DNA from: Bacteroidales bacterium
Lineage (GTDB): Bacteria > Bacteroidota > Bacteroidia > Bacteroidales > UBA3663
NCBI GenBank assembly: GCA_017561935.1
Contig: JAFZBE010000010.1
Coordinates: 1-50,984 of the forward strand
Reading direction: 5' to 3'
Length of the DNA stretch: 50,984 nt
The translations under genes and the position numbers were made by a program. Below, one piece after another: positions 33,094-42,039 of the stretch (position 1 is its first letter; each line of letters opens with the position of its first letter). The notes beneath the pieces are model-generated. The model did not search any database. It was given only the letters and a program-made list of their open reading frames with translations, and was not told the origin of the DNA.

Positions 33094-35937
33094 TTATGGC
33101 ACTTGACGCTCCTTTATAATAACTACGGGGCCCATCAGTCCTGACTCTTCAAGCGGGGCATCGGGGGCATAATATCGTGCATCGGTATAGGTGACGGGTT
33201 TTCTGCAGTTGGGTTGGGCATCGCCTATCAGACGATTTACCCAAAGGTTGGTCACCTCGATCTCAATGCTGTTGTTGCCTTCGTGCAACAATCCGGTAAC
33301 ATCGACCTCAAAAGGTTCCTTCCAGACAATACCTGCCGACGTTCCGTTGACCTTGACTTCGGCAAGATTCCTTACTTTGCCAAGCTGAAGCATCTGGCGT
33401 GTCTGGTCACTCAGAGATGCCACGTGAACTGTGGTCTGATAGGAAGCCGTGCCCGAGAAGTAACGGATGCCTGCATCCTTATGCTCCGACCAAGAGGTCA
33501 ATGTCTCGAACGTTGCCTCAGCGGGGGCTCCGCGCCCTTGCTGGAACTTCACCACCCAGGGTCCTTCGACCTGTGCCACTGTCTCGCGCGTCTTGGCAGG
33601 CACGGTCACCTCTTTGGTACCGGCGCCACAGAACACCACAAACACAGCATCGTCCTTCACCAGGTTGAGCGTCACTTGCGTGTTTTTGCCGTTCATCTTG
33701 TAGCTCACCTCTTCGATGACACCCGTCTCGGGATGCCACAGCTGTGGCTTGAGGCCTGTCTGGCGGAAGGTGACATCGAGCGTAGCAGCATCCTTCGTGG
33801 GGCGATTCACCCAATAGATCTCGGCATAAGGCATCGAGCGATGCAGGTATTTCATGCCTTCTTCGGGCAGCTCGATGTCGGCGGCAATGCCCTCGGCTTT
33901 CAACACGTCGGCCAAGGCCACATCCGAAGTCACGTGCTTGCTGCTCCAGATCTCGCCAACCAGTTTGTCGAACTCCTCATGACTCTCGTTCAAGCCGTAG
34001 GGATGCTGAGGCTTTTGTCCGCCGATTACGGCACCGGCTTTGGCCAGTTCGGCCAATTTGCGAAGCACAGGTAGCGACATATATTCCACGTTGCGGTCGA
34101 GCCACAGCACGCGGTATTGTGTGCCGCTGGCCGACGAGGTCAGCACGCCGCCTTTGCAGCTGATCAGGTTGCAGAGCGCATCGGCATTGCAGTAGTCGAA
34201 GTTGTAGCCGTAGGGCACCTCAGGCGCTCCGCCGCCAAACTCCTTGGTGATGTTGCTGTTTTCTCCGTAATATACCAGCACGTCGGCCACATTGATACCC
34301 TGCTGAAGCATGTAGCACGAGCGCGACATGTAATCGACCCATGCTGTGGCCTTTTCGGCCCATGTGTCATGGCGATTGAACCATTGTCCGATGCCTCCGA
34401 GGCTCAGACCGGGCACCTTGTCATCAACAGGCTGGTGGGCGCTCTCGTGGATCACGAATCGGTTGATGCCCTCTGCCAGCTCGATGTCGGCAATCTTCTT
34501 CAGCTTTTCGGGGTACCAGTTGTAGCCCGATCCTTGCTCCCATGCCGTCATCGACTCGGCGGCGGCGATGTTTTGTCCGTATATGTGAGCCACCGACGAC
34601 GACTCGCGGTCGTCGGCCTGATAGACGCTGCGTGCGATGTCACCATCGGGCATCTTGGGCAGCCACGGAGCCGAGCACCACATGGCCGACATGGGCACTT
34701 GTGCGGTGGCCTTCAGGTCCATGCCATCGACGATGAAGACGCGTCCACCCTCGTGTGCCTCGGTGTAGCGGCCCTTCATGCCATAGTCCTGCTGGGCGAT
34801 GACGGTCAGCAGGTCGTAGTTCTCCTTGAAGAGCTCGCCGATGGTCTTTTCCCAGTCGCGCACGAAGGCTGCGCTCTGCTCTGCCGAGCCCACGGTGTCG
34901 CCTGCCAGCACAGGCAGCCAGATGTGCAGGTCGTAGCCTCGACGCTGCTTGAACTCCTCAAACATGGCGGGTGTCCAGGTCTGCGCACCAGCCTCGTAGC
35001 TGTCGGTGAGCACATACTGTATGCCGCGCTCGCCCATCAGTCCGTTCGAAGCGTTCTTATACATATCCAGATAGGCGATGAAGTATCGTTTCCATGCCTG
35101 CGGGTCGAGCTTATCGACTTCAAGGCCCGTAGCCTCGGGCGGTGCCGGATGGTTCATCTTGCCGGTGAGCGACCAGCCGAAGCGATAGATGCGCCAACGG
35201 CCTTCGGGGGCGCTCCAGTTGAGGTTAAGTTCGCCGTTGCGGTAGGTCTTGTCGGTGATGTCGATCACCTCCTTCTCGCTTGCCATCTCGTTGCCATTGG
35301 GCAGGCGCATTGCTATCACAGCCACGTCCTCATAGTGTTCGTAGCGACCCACTTCCCACTGGTTGGGGCCGGACTGGCCGGTCCTGGTGGGGCCGGTGCT
35401 CTTGTCGGGCTGTGGCAAGGGGCGCGAGATCTGGCATCCGCCGTCCACGTCCATAGTCTGCCATACGAGTTTCTTCATGGCATCCTTGGGCTCTACCCAG
35501 GGTCCTCCTGTCGAGCTCCATCCGGGAGCCGAAGCCACGGCCATCTCGAGTCCCATCTCGTCGGCCAGACCGACGGCATAAGCGAAGGCTTCCTTCCAGA
35601 CCTCATCCATGTAAATCAGCCGCTTGCTGACGATTTGCGGGGTCCCCAGACTTGCGTCGAAGTGCTGGAATCCGCCCAGCCCCACGCGCTTCATCCACTC
35701 CAGGTCCTTGCGGATGCCCTCGTGGGTGATGTTGCCGTTCATCCAGTGCCACCACACCCTGGGACGGGCATCCTGCGGTGGTTGTTGCCATCCGGCCTTC
35801 AGCTCTGCAAGCGTTGTAGCGCTGGCCGCCTCATCGACCTTCTGTCCGCCCTGGCATGAAACCATCATGAGGGCGATGCTTGCCATCAGCATGTTTCTGA
35901 AGGCTTTCGGCGAAGATATCTTGAAGTTCATATTCAT
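33094..35937 (-). CDS. Alpha-L-rhamnosidase, GH106
   Basis: A 947-residue lipoprotein-like enzyme (signal ends VSCQGG). The start of the mature protein has RPRVWWHWMNGNITHEGI followed by DLEWMKRVGLGGFQHFDA, the GH106 signature. Further family blocks are LADEMGLEMAVASAPGWS and SYEAGAQTWTPAMFEEFKQRRGYD, where a conserved Glu sits. The C-terminal beta-sandwich ends with EVTNLWVNRLIGDAQP. GH106 enzymes remove alpha-L-rhamnose from pectic RG-I/RG-II and from flavonoid glycosides by inversion. With GH78 in the same locus, rhamnose-rich glycan is the likely target. It follows the MBL gene by 66 bases. Confidence 0.9.
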   Translation of the reverse strand: MNMNFKISSPKAFRNMLMASIALMMVSCQGGQKVDEAASATTLAELKAGWQQPPQDARPRVWWHWMNGNITHEGIRKDLEWMKRVGLGGFQHFDASLGTPQIVSKRLIYMDEVWKEAFAYAVGLADEMGLEMAVASAPGWSSTGGPWVEPKDAMKKLVWQTMDVDGGCQISRPLPQPDKSTGPTRTGQSGPNQWEVGRYEHYEDVAVIAMRLPNGNEMASEKEVIDITDKTYRNGELNLNWSAPEGRWRIYRFGWSLTGKMNHPAPPEATGLEVDKLDPQAWKRYFIAYLDMYKNASNGLMGERGIQYVLTDSYEAGAQTWTPAMFEEFKQRRGYDLHIWLPVLAGDTVGSAEQSAAFVRDWEKTIGELFKENYDLLTVIAQQDYGMKGRYTEAHEGGRVFIVDGMDLKATAQVPMSAMWCSAPWLPKMPDGDIARSVYQADDRESSSVAHIYGQNIAAAESMTAWEQGSGYNWYPEKLKKIADIELAEGINRFVIHESAHQPVDDKVPGLSLGGIGQWFNRHDTWAEKATAWVDYMSRSCYMLQQGINVADVLVYYGENSNITKEFGGGAPEVPYGYNFDYCNADALCNLISCKGGVLTSSASGTQYRVLWLDRNVEYMSLPVLRKLAELAKAGAVIGGQKPQHPYGLNESHEEFDKLVGEIWSSKHVTSDVALADVLKAEGIAADIELPEEGMKYLHRSMPYAEIYWVNRPTKDAATLDVTFRQTGLKPQLWHPETGVIEEVSYKMNGKNTQVTLNLVKDDAVFVVFCGAGTKEVTVPAKTRETVAQVEGPWVVKFQQGRGAPAEATFETLTSWSEHKDAGIRYFSGTASYQTTVHVASLSDQTRQMLQLGKVRNLAEVKVNGTSAGIVWKEPFEVDVTGLLHEGNNSIEIEVTNLWVNRLIGDAQPNCRKPVTYTDARYYAPDAPLEESGLMGPVVIIKERQVP

Positions 35938-35959
35938 AGTATTGGTCTGTTACACATTA

Positions 35960-35994
35960 TTTATATATTATCGAAGCTACATTTATATATTATC
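35960..35994 (-). repeat. Duplicated 13-nt AT word upstream of GH106
   Basis: TTTATATATTATC occurs at 35960-35972 and 35982-35994, a 22-base period, in the 66-base spacer before the GH106 start. Confidence 0.85.
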
Positions 35995-36003
35995 AATACT
36001 GCA

Positions 36004-36831
36004 TCATTTCATCTGTGTTGGGCCATAGTTCAGTCTGACACCACGTTCCGACAGCACATGATCAAGGCCGCCGATGCCCGGGCGCTCCAACTTCTCACCC
36101 TCCTTTTCGCCTTCGCGCAGCTGCTCGCACAACTCGGCGATGTCCTTCAGACGTTGCAGGGTTTCCTTGTTTACACCCATGTAATGACCTGGGTACAGGT
36201 ATTCGATGCCTTGTTTCTCCATCAGGTAGGCCATACGCTGTGCCGAAAGGATGACGGTCGAGAAGTTGGTGGTGATGAGCAGGTTGCCGCTGCCAAATGA
36301 GTCGCCGCTGAAGCCGTAGTGTCGCTCACGATCGAGGAATGTGGTCGATCCAGGGGTGTGGCCTGGAGTGAAGATGACCTCGATCTTACGACCGCCCAGG
36401 TCGATGACCTCACCATCGATCAGATAGCGCGTCTTGCCTGTATAGCCCACCATGAACATGGGTCGATTGACCTCGTCGGCAGCGTTGATGCTGATTTCTT
36501 CCCACTCGTTGATGGCCGAGCCTGTGTGGTCGGGATGCACATGAGTGGCAATCAGGCGGACGGGCTTCTTGCAGATGTCCGATACGATCTGGTGCAATCC
36601 GGGAATCTCGGTGCCTGCATCTATCAGGATAGCGCTATCGGCACCAGCCACCAGATAAAGCGTCTCGTTGGCCATCAGGTGACCATTCCCTTCCCATGTC
36701 TGTTCGTCAATCTGACGGAAGACAACGTCCTTCCCTTCATAGACCACTTTCTCGGCATACTGAGGTTGAGGTTGTGCCATCAATGCACATTGAAATGAAG
36801 CTGCAAGAGCTAGCAGAAGAAAATTTTTCAT
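36004..36831 (-). CDS. Secreted metallo-beta-lactamase-fold hydrolase
   Basis: A 275-residue protein with a signal peptide (MKNFLLLALAASFQCALMA). Zinc ligands are visible: THVHPDHTG (HxHxDH), the second His in FTPGHTPGST, an Asp in FSGDSFG and a His in YPGHYMG. The fold covers beta-lactamases, glyoxalase II-like thioesterases and lactonases. The sequence does not single out a substrate. As the first gene after the locus promoter, co-regulated with SusC, a role in glycan processing (for example lactone or ester cleavage) is more likely than drug resistance. That is inference. Confidence 0.85.
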   Translation of the reverse strand: MKNFLLLALAASFQCALMAQPQPQYAEKVVYEGKDVVFRQIDEQTWEGNGHLMANETLYLVAGADSAILIDAGTEIPGLHQIVSDICKKPVRLIATHVHPDHTGSAINEWEEISINAADEVNRPMFMVGYTGKTRYLIDGEVIDLGGRKIEVIFTPGHTPGSTTFLDRERHYGFSGDSFGSGNLLITTNFSTVILSAQRMAYLMEKQGIEYLYPGHYMGVNKETLQRLKDIAELCEQLREGEKEGEKLERPGIGGLDHVLSERGVRLNYGPTQMK

Positions 36832-36918
36832 AATTTACAATGTTTTTTTATGGTTTACTGATATTTGATAATTGTTATTCGCAAAAAAAGCACCGCCGAA
36901 ACATTGGTTTCAACGGTG

Positions 36919-36926
36919 CAAAGTTA
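36919..36926 (-). promoter_or_regulatory. -7 element of the MBL-GH106 promoter
   Basis: TAACTTTG on the minus strand, about 90 bases upstream of the MBL start. There is no TTTG at the expected distance, as at the SusC promoter. Confidence 0.7.
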
Positions 36927-36952
36927 TATATATATATTTGTATATGCAATAT

Positions 36953-37041
36953 TTGGTAAATCCTGCTATGAAGTGCAATAGTAAGATGAGTTGATATGCA
37001 GAATGTTGGTTTTCAGTCAGTTATCGAAATACTATAGTAAG
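36953..37041 (-). promoter_or_regulatory. Candidate operator of the rhamnoside locus, MBL copy
   Basis: Plus-strand words TTGGTAA (36953), ATAGTAAG (36978) and ATAGTAAG (37034) lie 34, 59 and 115 bases from the first base of the -7 element, matching the SusC promoter. The last site ends three bases from the regulator stop codon. Confidence 0.7.
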
Positions 37042-37043
37042 TA

Positions 37044-38783
37044 TCATTTTGTGTCCCGACTGTCGTCCTGGAGGTTGCGGTTTAAGGCCAGACATCGCAC
37101 CCTAACTGCAAATTCCTCATCACTCTCGGTAGCCCGTGCCCTCATCTTCTGACGAGCATTATAGACCGATTGTGTCGAGAGTCCCAGGATTTTTGCAATC
37201 TTTGTGCTGTTGTTGATGCCCAGACGTACCATTGCGTAAATGCGAAGGTCGGTATTCAGTTTCTCGCCTTGTCGCAGTGTGATACGCTCTTCGGGTCGGA
37301 GTAATGCGTTGAACTGCTCAACAAAATCGGGGAAGATTCGAAGGAAGATATCATCAAACTTCGCCCACAACTCATGTTGCTCTTTCATATCGTTCTCACT
37401 TTTGGGCTTGGTGGCCTGTAGAGCAAGATCATACTGTCGTGCAGTCAGCTTTCGATTTACATCACGTTTGACAGCCTCAATTTTCTGCAGATATTCCGAG
37501 CAGGTGGCAAACATCTCGCCAACATACTCCTCCTTCAGATAGTTGGCCTCTTTCAGCCGTATGCCCTCCTCCTTCAGTTCTGTGCTGGTGCGACGCAAGG
37601 CCTCGTTGGAATCGCGCAACAACAAGTGTTCCTGCTTCAGACTTTCTGATTGTTCGACCAACTGCTGATTGCGTTCCTTGAGCAGAGATTGCAACTTGAT
37701 GCGACGGCGCAGGTTATAGATCGTAAATATGAACAGAAGGGCCATGACAAGGCACATTGCCCCAGCAGCAAGTAGGAGCTTGTAGTTGCGGGCTGATACC
37801 TGCTCGAGGCGGTTATATGTGACGGCATTAAGCTGTGTCATGTGCGGATAGAGCGGCTGTCGTATGCGGTCGGGGAAGTCCTGCTGCATCATGACAAGGG
37901 TATTTAGAAAGCGATTGGCGTATTCGAGTTCGCCATACTTCAAGGCAGCCTGCTCAATGTAGAAGAGCAGGGGCGTAAGTCGGCTTACGTTGCGCAGACT
38001 GGACACCATATAACGGGTGAGGTATTCCACCTCGTCCTGCTCGTTGGTGGGCAGGAAATGTGCCAGAAGTCCGATGTCGCCGCAGAGCTTGGCATACCAT
38101 GCGTCTTCGGATGTCATTTGTCCTACTGCCTGCTTCAACTGGTCGAGTGCCGCAAAGATCTGCTCAGGTTCGGTTGCGCTCCAAAGCTGGGCATAGACCT
38201 GCAGGGGAGTGGGAACGATATTGCCCAACTGGAGCACCGAGTCGGCGTATATCTTGCTCATCGGGTCGGGACTCGGGAGGTTGAGGAAGACGGCACGATT
38301 GTTCCAATAGTCTATTGTTTCGAGATAGTATAGCAACTGTTGTTCGGAGGTTTTGTTGAGTGCTTCAAGAGTGTCCAGGGCATTGCGGGCAAGTTCAAGA
38401 TATCCGATGCTGTTATACAGGTGTGCGGCTTGCACACGGCAATCGGCTTCCCATTCGGGGCGGTTGTTGCGTTTGGCAATGACGAGGTTGGTCTTGATGT
38501 AGTGTTCGGCCGAATCGATGTCGAATTCGTAGTAGAGCTCTGTGATAAGCTTGTAATGATAGAATCTAGCTTCGTCGCTGCTCGCTTTGGAAGCCTTGCG
38601 CTTATAGTCCAACAGTTTCTTTTCCTGCACCTGACGATAGCTTTCGACACTGTCGAGGGAGGCCGCCACTTGTTCGAAGCATGAAAGAATCTCAGGGGGT
38701 GTGGACGGCTTTCGATGGCAGGATACCGCCATCGGTAAAAGAATGAGCATCAGAAGGTATGTGGCTCGTTTACTTCTGTCCAT
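37044..38783 (-). CDS. DUF6377-type membrane-bound regulator of the rhamnoside locus
   Basis: A 579-residue protein. An N-terminal lipobox-like signal (MAVSCHRK) is followed by TPR-like helical repeats (~40-320; YLELARNALDTLEALN). One membrane segment (LLLAAGAMCLVMALLFIFTIY) comes next, then a coiled coil (~365-420). The cytoplasmic C-terminus ends in a LuxR-like helix-turn-helix (RLGINNSTKIAKILGLSTQSVYNAR). This layout, sensing outside and DNA binding inside, fits Bacteroidetes DUF6377 regulators found beside SusC/D loci. It probably senses a rhamnoside and acts at the repeated WTRGTAA sites (inference). No HTCS or sigma/anti-sigma pair is present nearby. Confidence 0.83.
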   Translation of the reverse strand: MDRSKRATYLLMLILLPMAVSCHRKPSTPPEILSCFEQVAASLDSVESYRQVQEKKLLDYKRKASKASSDEARFYHYKLITELYYEFDIDSAEHYIKTNLVIAKRNNRPEWEADCRVQAAHLYNSIGYLELARNALDTLEALNKTSEQQLLYYLETIDYWNNRAVFLNLPSPDPMSKIYADSVLQLGNIVPTPLQVYAQLWSATEPEQIFAALDQLKQAVGQMTSEDAWYAKLCGDIGLLAHFLPTNEQDEVEYLTRYMVSSLRNVSRLTPLLFYIEQAALKYGELEYANRFLNTLVMMQQDFPDRIRQPLYPHMTQLNAVTYNRLEQVSARNYKLLLAAGAMCLVMALLFIFTIYNLRRRIKLQSLLKERNQQLVEQSESLKQEHLLLRDSNEALRRTSTELKEEGIRLKEANYLKEEYVGEMFATCSEYLQKIEAVKRDVNRKLTARQYDLALQATKPKSENDMKEQHELWAKFDDIFLRIFPDFVEQFNALLRPEERITLRQGEKLNTDLRIYAMVRLGINNSTKIAKILGLSTQSVYNARQKMRARATESDEEFAVRVRCLALNRNLQDDSRDTK

Positions 38784-38843
38784 ATAGTTTTGTTTTTGGC
38801 TTTCGATAATCGGTTTTCTGTTATGCTTTTCTCGTCTATAATC

Positions 38844-41800
38844 CTACAACATCACCACCGCCTCGCGATGGATGCCATCGACCTTGATGGTGAGGGGGTG
38901 CGGGAGGCGGATGTGGCGCACGAGTTCGGTCTCTTCGACTGCAGGCATAGCGTTGAGCTGTGCTTCGTCATAGAGACCGTCGCCCTTGAAGGCGTTGATG
39001 GTGAGATAGGAGACACCGAGCGAGGTGAGGTTCTGGAAGAAGTGCGTGCCCTGCGAGGGATCAACCTGGAAGTTGTCAAGTCCTGCCTCGATGATGACAC
39101 GTGCAGCGGAGATGTTCGACCACTTGACGGGGATGCCCAGCCAGGGGTCGGACGAGCCCCAGCGTCCCGGACCGATGTAGATGCAGTGCCGGTCATCGGC
39201 AAGCAATTGGCGGTTGATCTTCTCGATGTGTTCGGCAATCTCAGGATTGCGGCCGGCGCTGTAACCTTCGGTGGTCTTGACATAGACGATGTCCTCGACG
39301 TCGGAGACGATGCCGTGGCCGATGGCCGAGTGCGAGCGCAGTAGACATTCCTCGTCGGGGATGCGCGTGAGGTCTTCGTCGAGCTTCATGTTGCTATCGA
39401 CCATCGGACGTATCTGCAACAGATAGAAGGTGCCAGTTTCGCTGGAGGTGAGATCGACGGCAAACTCGATTTCGACGGGACGGCGCATCTCTTCGTGTCC
39501 GTATTGCAATACCTTCTGCATCAGTTCGGGAAGGGGGAAGAGGCCGTTGTTGAGCACACCCGCGAAGCTGATGAGCTTGCGGTTGCGGCCTTCGTAATAA
39601 CCGTCGTAGATGCACTGGTCCATCGGATCGTAGGTCGAGCAGACGGGCGGCAATGTGCCATCGGCTTCGGCGGCACGGATGGGCCACTTCTTCAGGTTGA
39701 AGCCTTCGTCGAGCTTGAATTCGAGCGGCGGGATGTCGCCTGACTCGGAGGCCTGTGGGATGTCGAGCGCCAGGAAGGAGTTCTGCGTGTCGCGCAGCGC
39801 AAACTCCAGCTCACTCATTTGCAGCACATTGGCGGGATGGTAGGGGCTGACACGCAATGACGTGCCTCCATCGACGATGTATTTGCCCAGACCGAATGCC
39901 AGCGAAACAGTACCCTCGTCGGCTTTTTCGTCGTCGATGGGATAGTAGTTGATGCTGCGGGCCACGCCCGAGATGTGGGGATAGAAGCGTGTGCCATGCT
40001 GCTGTCCGATGACCTCCTGCAGGATGACGGCCATCTTCTCCTGGTCGATGACGTTCTTGGTGGCTGTCATGTAGTCCTTCGAGCCCTGGTAGAACACCGA
40101 TGCATAGACGGCCTTGACGGCATCGGCGAGCATGGACAGGCGCTGGTACTTGTCGTTGGTGCTCGGTATCATGTAGGTGGAATAGACACCGGCGAAGGGC
40201 TGGTAGTGCGAGTCTTCGAGCAGCGACGATGAACGTGCAGCGATGGGACCCTTGACCACTCCGAGGAAGGCCTCCAGGTCGCCGAGCAGGCGCTGGGGCA
40301 GTCGTCCGCGCAGGAAGGCGGCGAAGATCTCTTCGTCGGGGGCATTGCTCAGTGCGAGGGGATAGAGCTGGTTCTCGTCCATGAACTGGTCGAAGACGTC
40401 GGTGCAGAGCACGACGGTCTTGGGGATGCAAACACGTGCCTGCTGTTGCAGTTCCTGCGTGTCTTCGTCGATGTGCACATGGCTCAGGAAACGCTCGGTG
40501 CGGAAGTCCTGCAGGTCGGGGTGCTTGCTCATGAGGTGGTCGAGGAAGGCAAGGCCACGTCCCTTGCCACCCAGTGAGCCGTCGCCGATACGGGCAAAGT
40601 TGGAATACTGGTCGAAACGTCCGCGCTGGAACACTGCCACCACGCCCTGGTTCTTCATGCGACGATAGGCGACGATGGCTTCGAAGATCCACTGACGGTG
40701 TGCCTCGACATCCTGCAGGCGGCCCCACGTGATGCGTTTCAGGAAGTCAGACACGGGGAAGAGTGCGCGTGAGCCCAGCCAGCGCGACACGTTGTTGCGC
40801 ATGACATGATACATCAGACTCTCCTTCGGGATGGAGAGGATATTGTCCTGCAGGTCCTTCAGGTTGTGGACGTGGAGCTGCGTGTTGAACTCGGGATGCC
40901 CGGGGAAGGTGGGGTCTTCGATGTTGAAGATGAGGTCACCGAAACCGAAGGCATTGTGCACAATGTCGCGCAGATCGACATCCATCTTCTTGGAGTTCTT
41001 GTCGATGAAGTAATAGCCCTTGCGGTCGGCCTCCTCAAGGTTTTCGCTCTCGGCGCTGTCCATGATGAGCGGCATGTAGGGGTCTTCGGCGCGGATGGTA
41101 TCGAGCAGCAGGAAGCCGGCACGGGCATCCTTCTCGTCTTCGGTGGGATTGGCACCCAGGACGGGTTTCAGCGGGAATCGGCAGTCGGAGATGACACCGA
41201 GGGTGTTGTCCTTGAATCGGCTGTAGAGGTCCCATGCCTCCTCAAAGTTTCGTGCGAGCACAATCTTCGGACGACCACGCATACGCAACGTTTCGAGCGA
41301 AGCATTGAGCGCCTCGGTGGCAAACTCGAGACTCTGCTTGAGCACGAACTGATATAGGCTGGGGAGGATGGACGAGTAAAAGCGGATATTGTCCTCGACC
41401 ACAAGAATCATGCGCACGCCGGCCTCGACGTCGTGTTCGAGGTTCATCTTGTCCTCAAGCAGCTTGATGATGGTGAGCAGCAGTTCGGTGTTGCCCAGCC
41501 AGCAGAAGACGTATTCGAAGAGCGAGAGGTCGATGTCGCGCATACGTGCCGTGATGCCATGACTGAAGGGCGTGAGCACGACGATGGGGATGTTGCTGTG
41601 CTCTAGCTTGATGGTCTTGGCAATCTCGAAGACATCCTCCTCCTGTGCATCGGCGGTGCGCGAAGGCATGACGATGACGAGGTCGATGTCGTCGGTCTCG
41701 AAACGCTGTTCGGCCTCGTCGAGCGACGATGCCTTGATGAAACGGGGAGGGAAGCGCAAGCCCAGACGGGCATATTCTGCAAAGATCTTCTCATCGACGC

Positions 41801-41909
41801 GGCCATCGTCCTCGAGCATGAAGGCATCGTAGGGATTGGCCACGATCAGCACGTTGCAGATGCGGCGCTGCATGAGTTCGGTGAAGTTGGTGTCCTGGAG
41901 TTGTAGCAC
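38844..41909 (-). CDS. PEP/pyruvate-binding (PPDK_N) protein with receiver-like N-terminus
   Basis: A 1021-residue cytoplasmic protein often annotated as phosphoenolpyruvate synthase. Residues ~15-145 and ~165-330 look like response-regulator receiver folds; the second starts with ILVVEDNIRFYSS. The PPDK ATP-grasp follows: GGKGRGLAFLDHLM, then GPIAARSSSLLEDSHYQPFAG with the conserved Arg, and YLLQIRPM at its end. The C-terminal ~170 residues (IYIGPGRWGSSDPWLG) are not the phosphohistidine swivel or the PEP-binding TIM barrel of true PpsA or PPDK, and both of those appear absent. So it can probably bind nucleotide or pyruvate but may not make PEP. Its role is unknown to me. Confidence 0.8.
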   Translation of the reverse strand: MLQLQDTNFTELMQRRICNVLIVANPYDAFMLEDDGRVDEKIFAEYARLGLRFPPRFIKASSLDEAEQRFETDDIDLVIVMPSRTADAQEEDVFEIAKTIKLEHSNIPIVVLTPFSHGITARMRDIDLSLFEYVFCWLGNTELLLTIIKLLEDKMNLEHDVEAGVRMILVVEDNIRFYSSILPSLYQFVLKQSLEFATEALNASLETLRMRGRPKIVLARNFEEAWDLYSRFKDNTLGVISDCRFPLKPVLGANPTEDEKDARAGFLLLDTIRAEDPYMPLIMDSAESENLEEADRKGYYFIDKNSKKMDVDLRDIVHNAFGFGDLIFNIEDPTFPGHPEFNTQLHVHNLKDLQDNILSIPKESLMYHVMRNNVSRWLGSRALFPVSDFLKRITWGRLQDVEAHRQWIFEAIVAYRRMKNQGVVAVFQRGRFDQYSNFARIGDGSLGGKGRGLAFLDHLMSKHPDLQDFRTERFLSHVHIDEDTQELQQQARVCIPKTVVLCTDVFDQFMDENQLYPLALSNAPDEEIFAAFLRGRLPQRLLGDLEAFLGVVKGPIAARSSSLLEDSHYQPFAGVYSTYMIPSTNDKYQRLSMLADAVKAVYASVFYQGSKDYMTATKNVIDQEKMAVILQEVIGQQHGTRFYPHISGVARSINYYPIDDEKADEGTVSLAFGLGKYIVDGGTSLRVSPYHPANVLQMSELEFALRDTQNSFLALDIPQASESGDIPPLEFKLDEGFNLKKWPIRAAEADGTLPPVCSTYDPMDQCIYDGYYEGRNRKLISFAGVLNNGLFPLPELMQKVLQYGHEEMRRPVEIEFAVDLTSSETGTFYLLQIRPMVDSNMKLDEDLTRIPDEECLLRSHSAIGHGIVSDVEDIVYVKTTEGYSAGRNPEIAEHIEKINRQLLADDRHCIYIGPGRWGSSDPWLGIPVKWSNISAARVIIEAGLDNFQVDPSQGTHFFQNLTSLGVSYLTINAFKGDGLYDEAQLNAMPAVEETELVRHIRLPHPLTIKVDGIHREAVVML

Positions 41910-41912
41910 TGG

Positions 41913-42035
41913 TTATGGGTTTGAGGGGTTTGAGGGGTTCGAAGGGTTTGAGGGGGTTGAGGGGTTTGAAGGGTTTGAGGGGTTTGAAGGGCTAACAACC
42001 TTTCAAACCTTTTGAACTTTCAAACCTTTCAAACC
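41913..42035 (-). repeat. Bipartite GGTTTGAAAGG / CCCCTCAAACC repeat between S9 peptidase and PPDK_N genes
   Basis: The plus strand shows about eight units around GGGGTTTGA (41913-41990), a short turn, then CCTTTCAAACC-type units to 42035. GGTTTGAAGG (41981-41990) pairs with CCTTTCAAACC (41999-42009). On the transcribed minus strand the order is purine arm, turn, C-rich arm, as at 4147-4260. The plus strand could form a G-quadruplex. Confidence 0.85.
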
Positions 42036-42039
42036 ATTA

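Noticed and set aside
34117..35859. A 580-codon plus-strand open frame
   Set aside because: It lies wholly antisense to the clear GH106 gene and has no family motif; it is a codon-bias shadow. The same applies to 17748-18983 (antisense to GH2) and 42121-43506 (antisense to the S9 peptidase).
36004..36831. MBL-fold protein as an antibiotic-resistance beta-lactamase
   Set aside because: The zinc motif is generic to the fold, and the gene shares an operator with the SusC promoter of a glycan locus. No resistance context is visible.
38800..38830. Resemblance of TTTCGATAATCGGTTTTCTG to the 5' part of RNA copies 1 and 2
   Set aside because: Only a few short words match, in the opposite orientation, and none of the hairpins A-C follow. 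Treated as chance.
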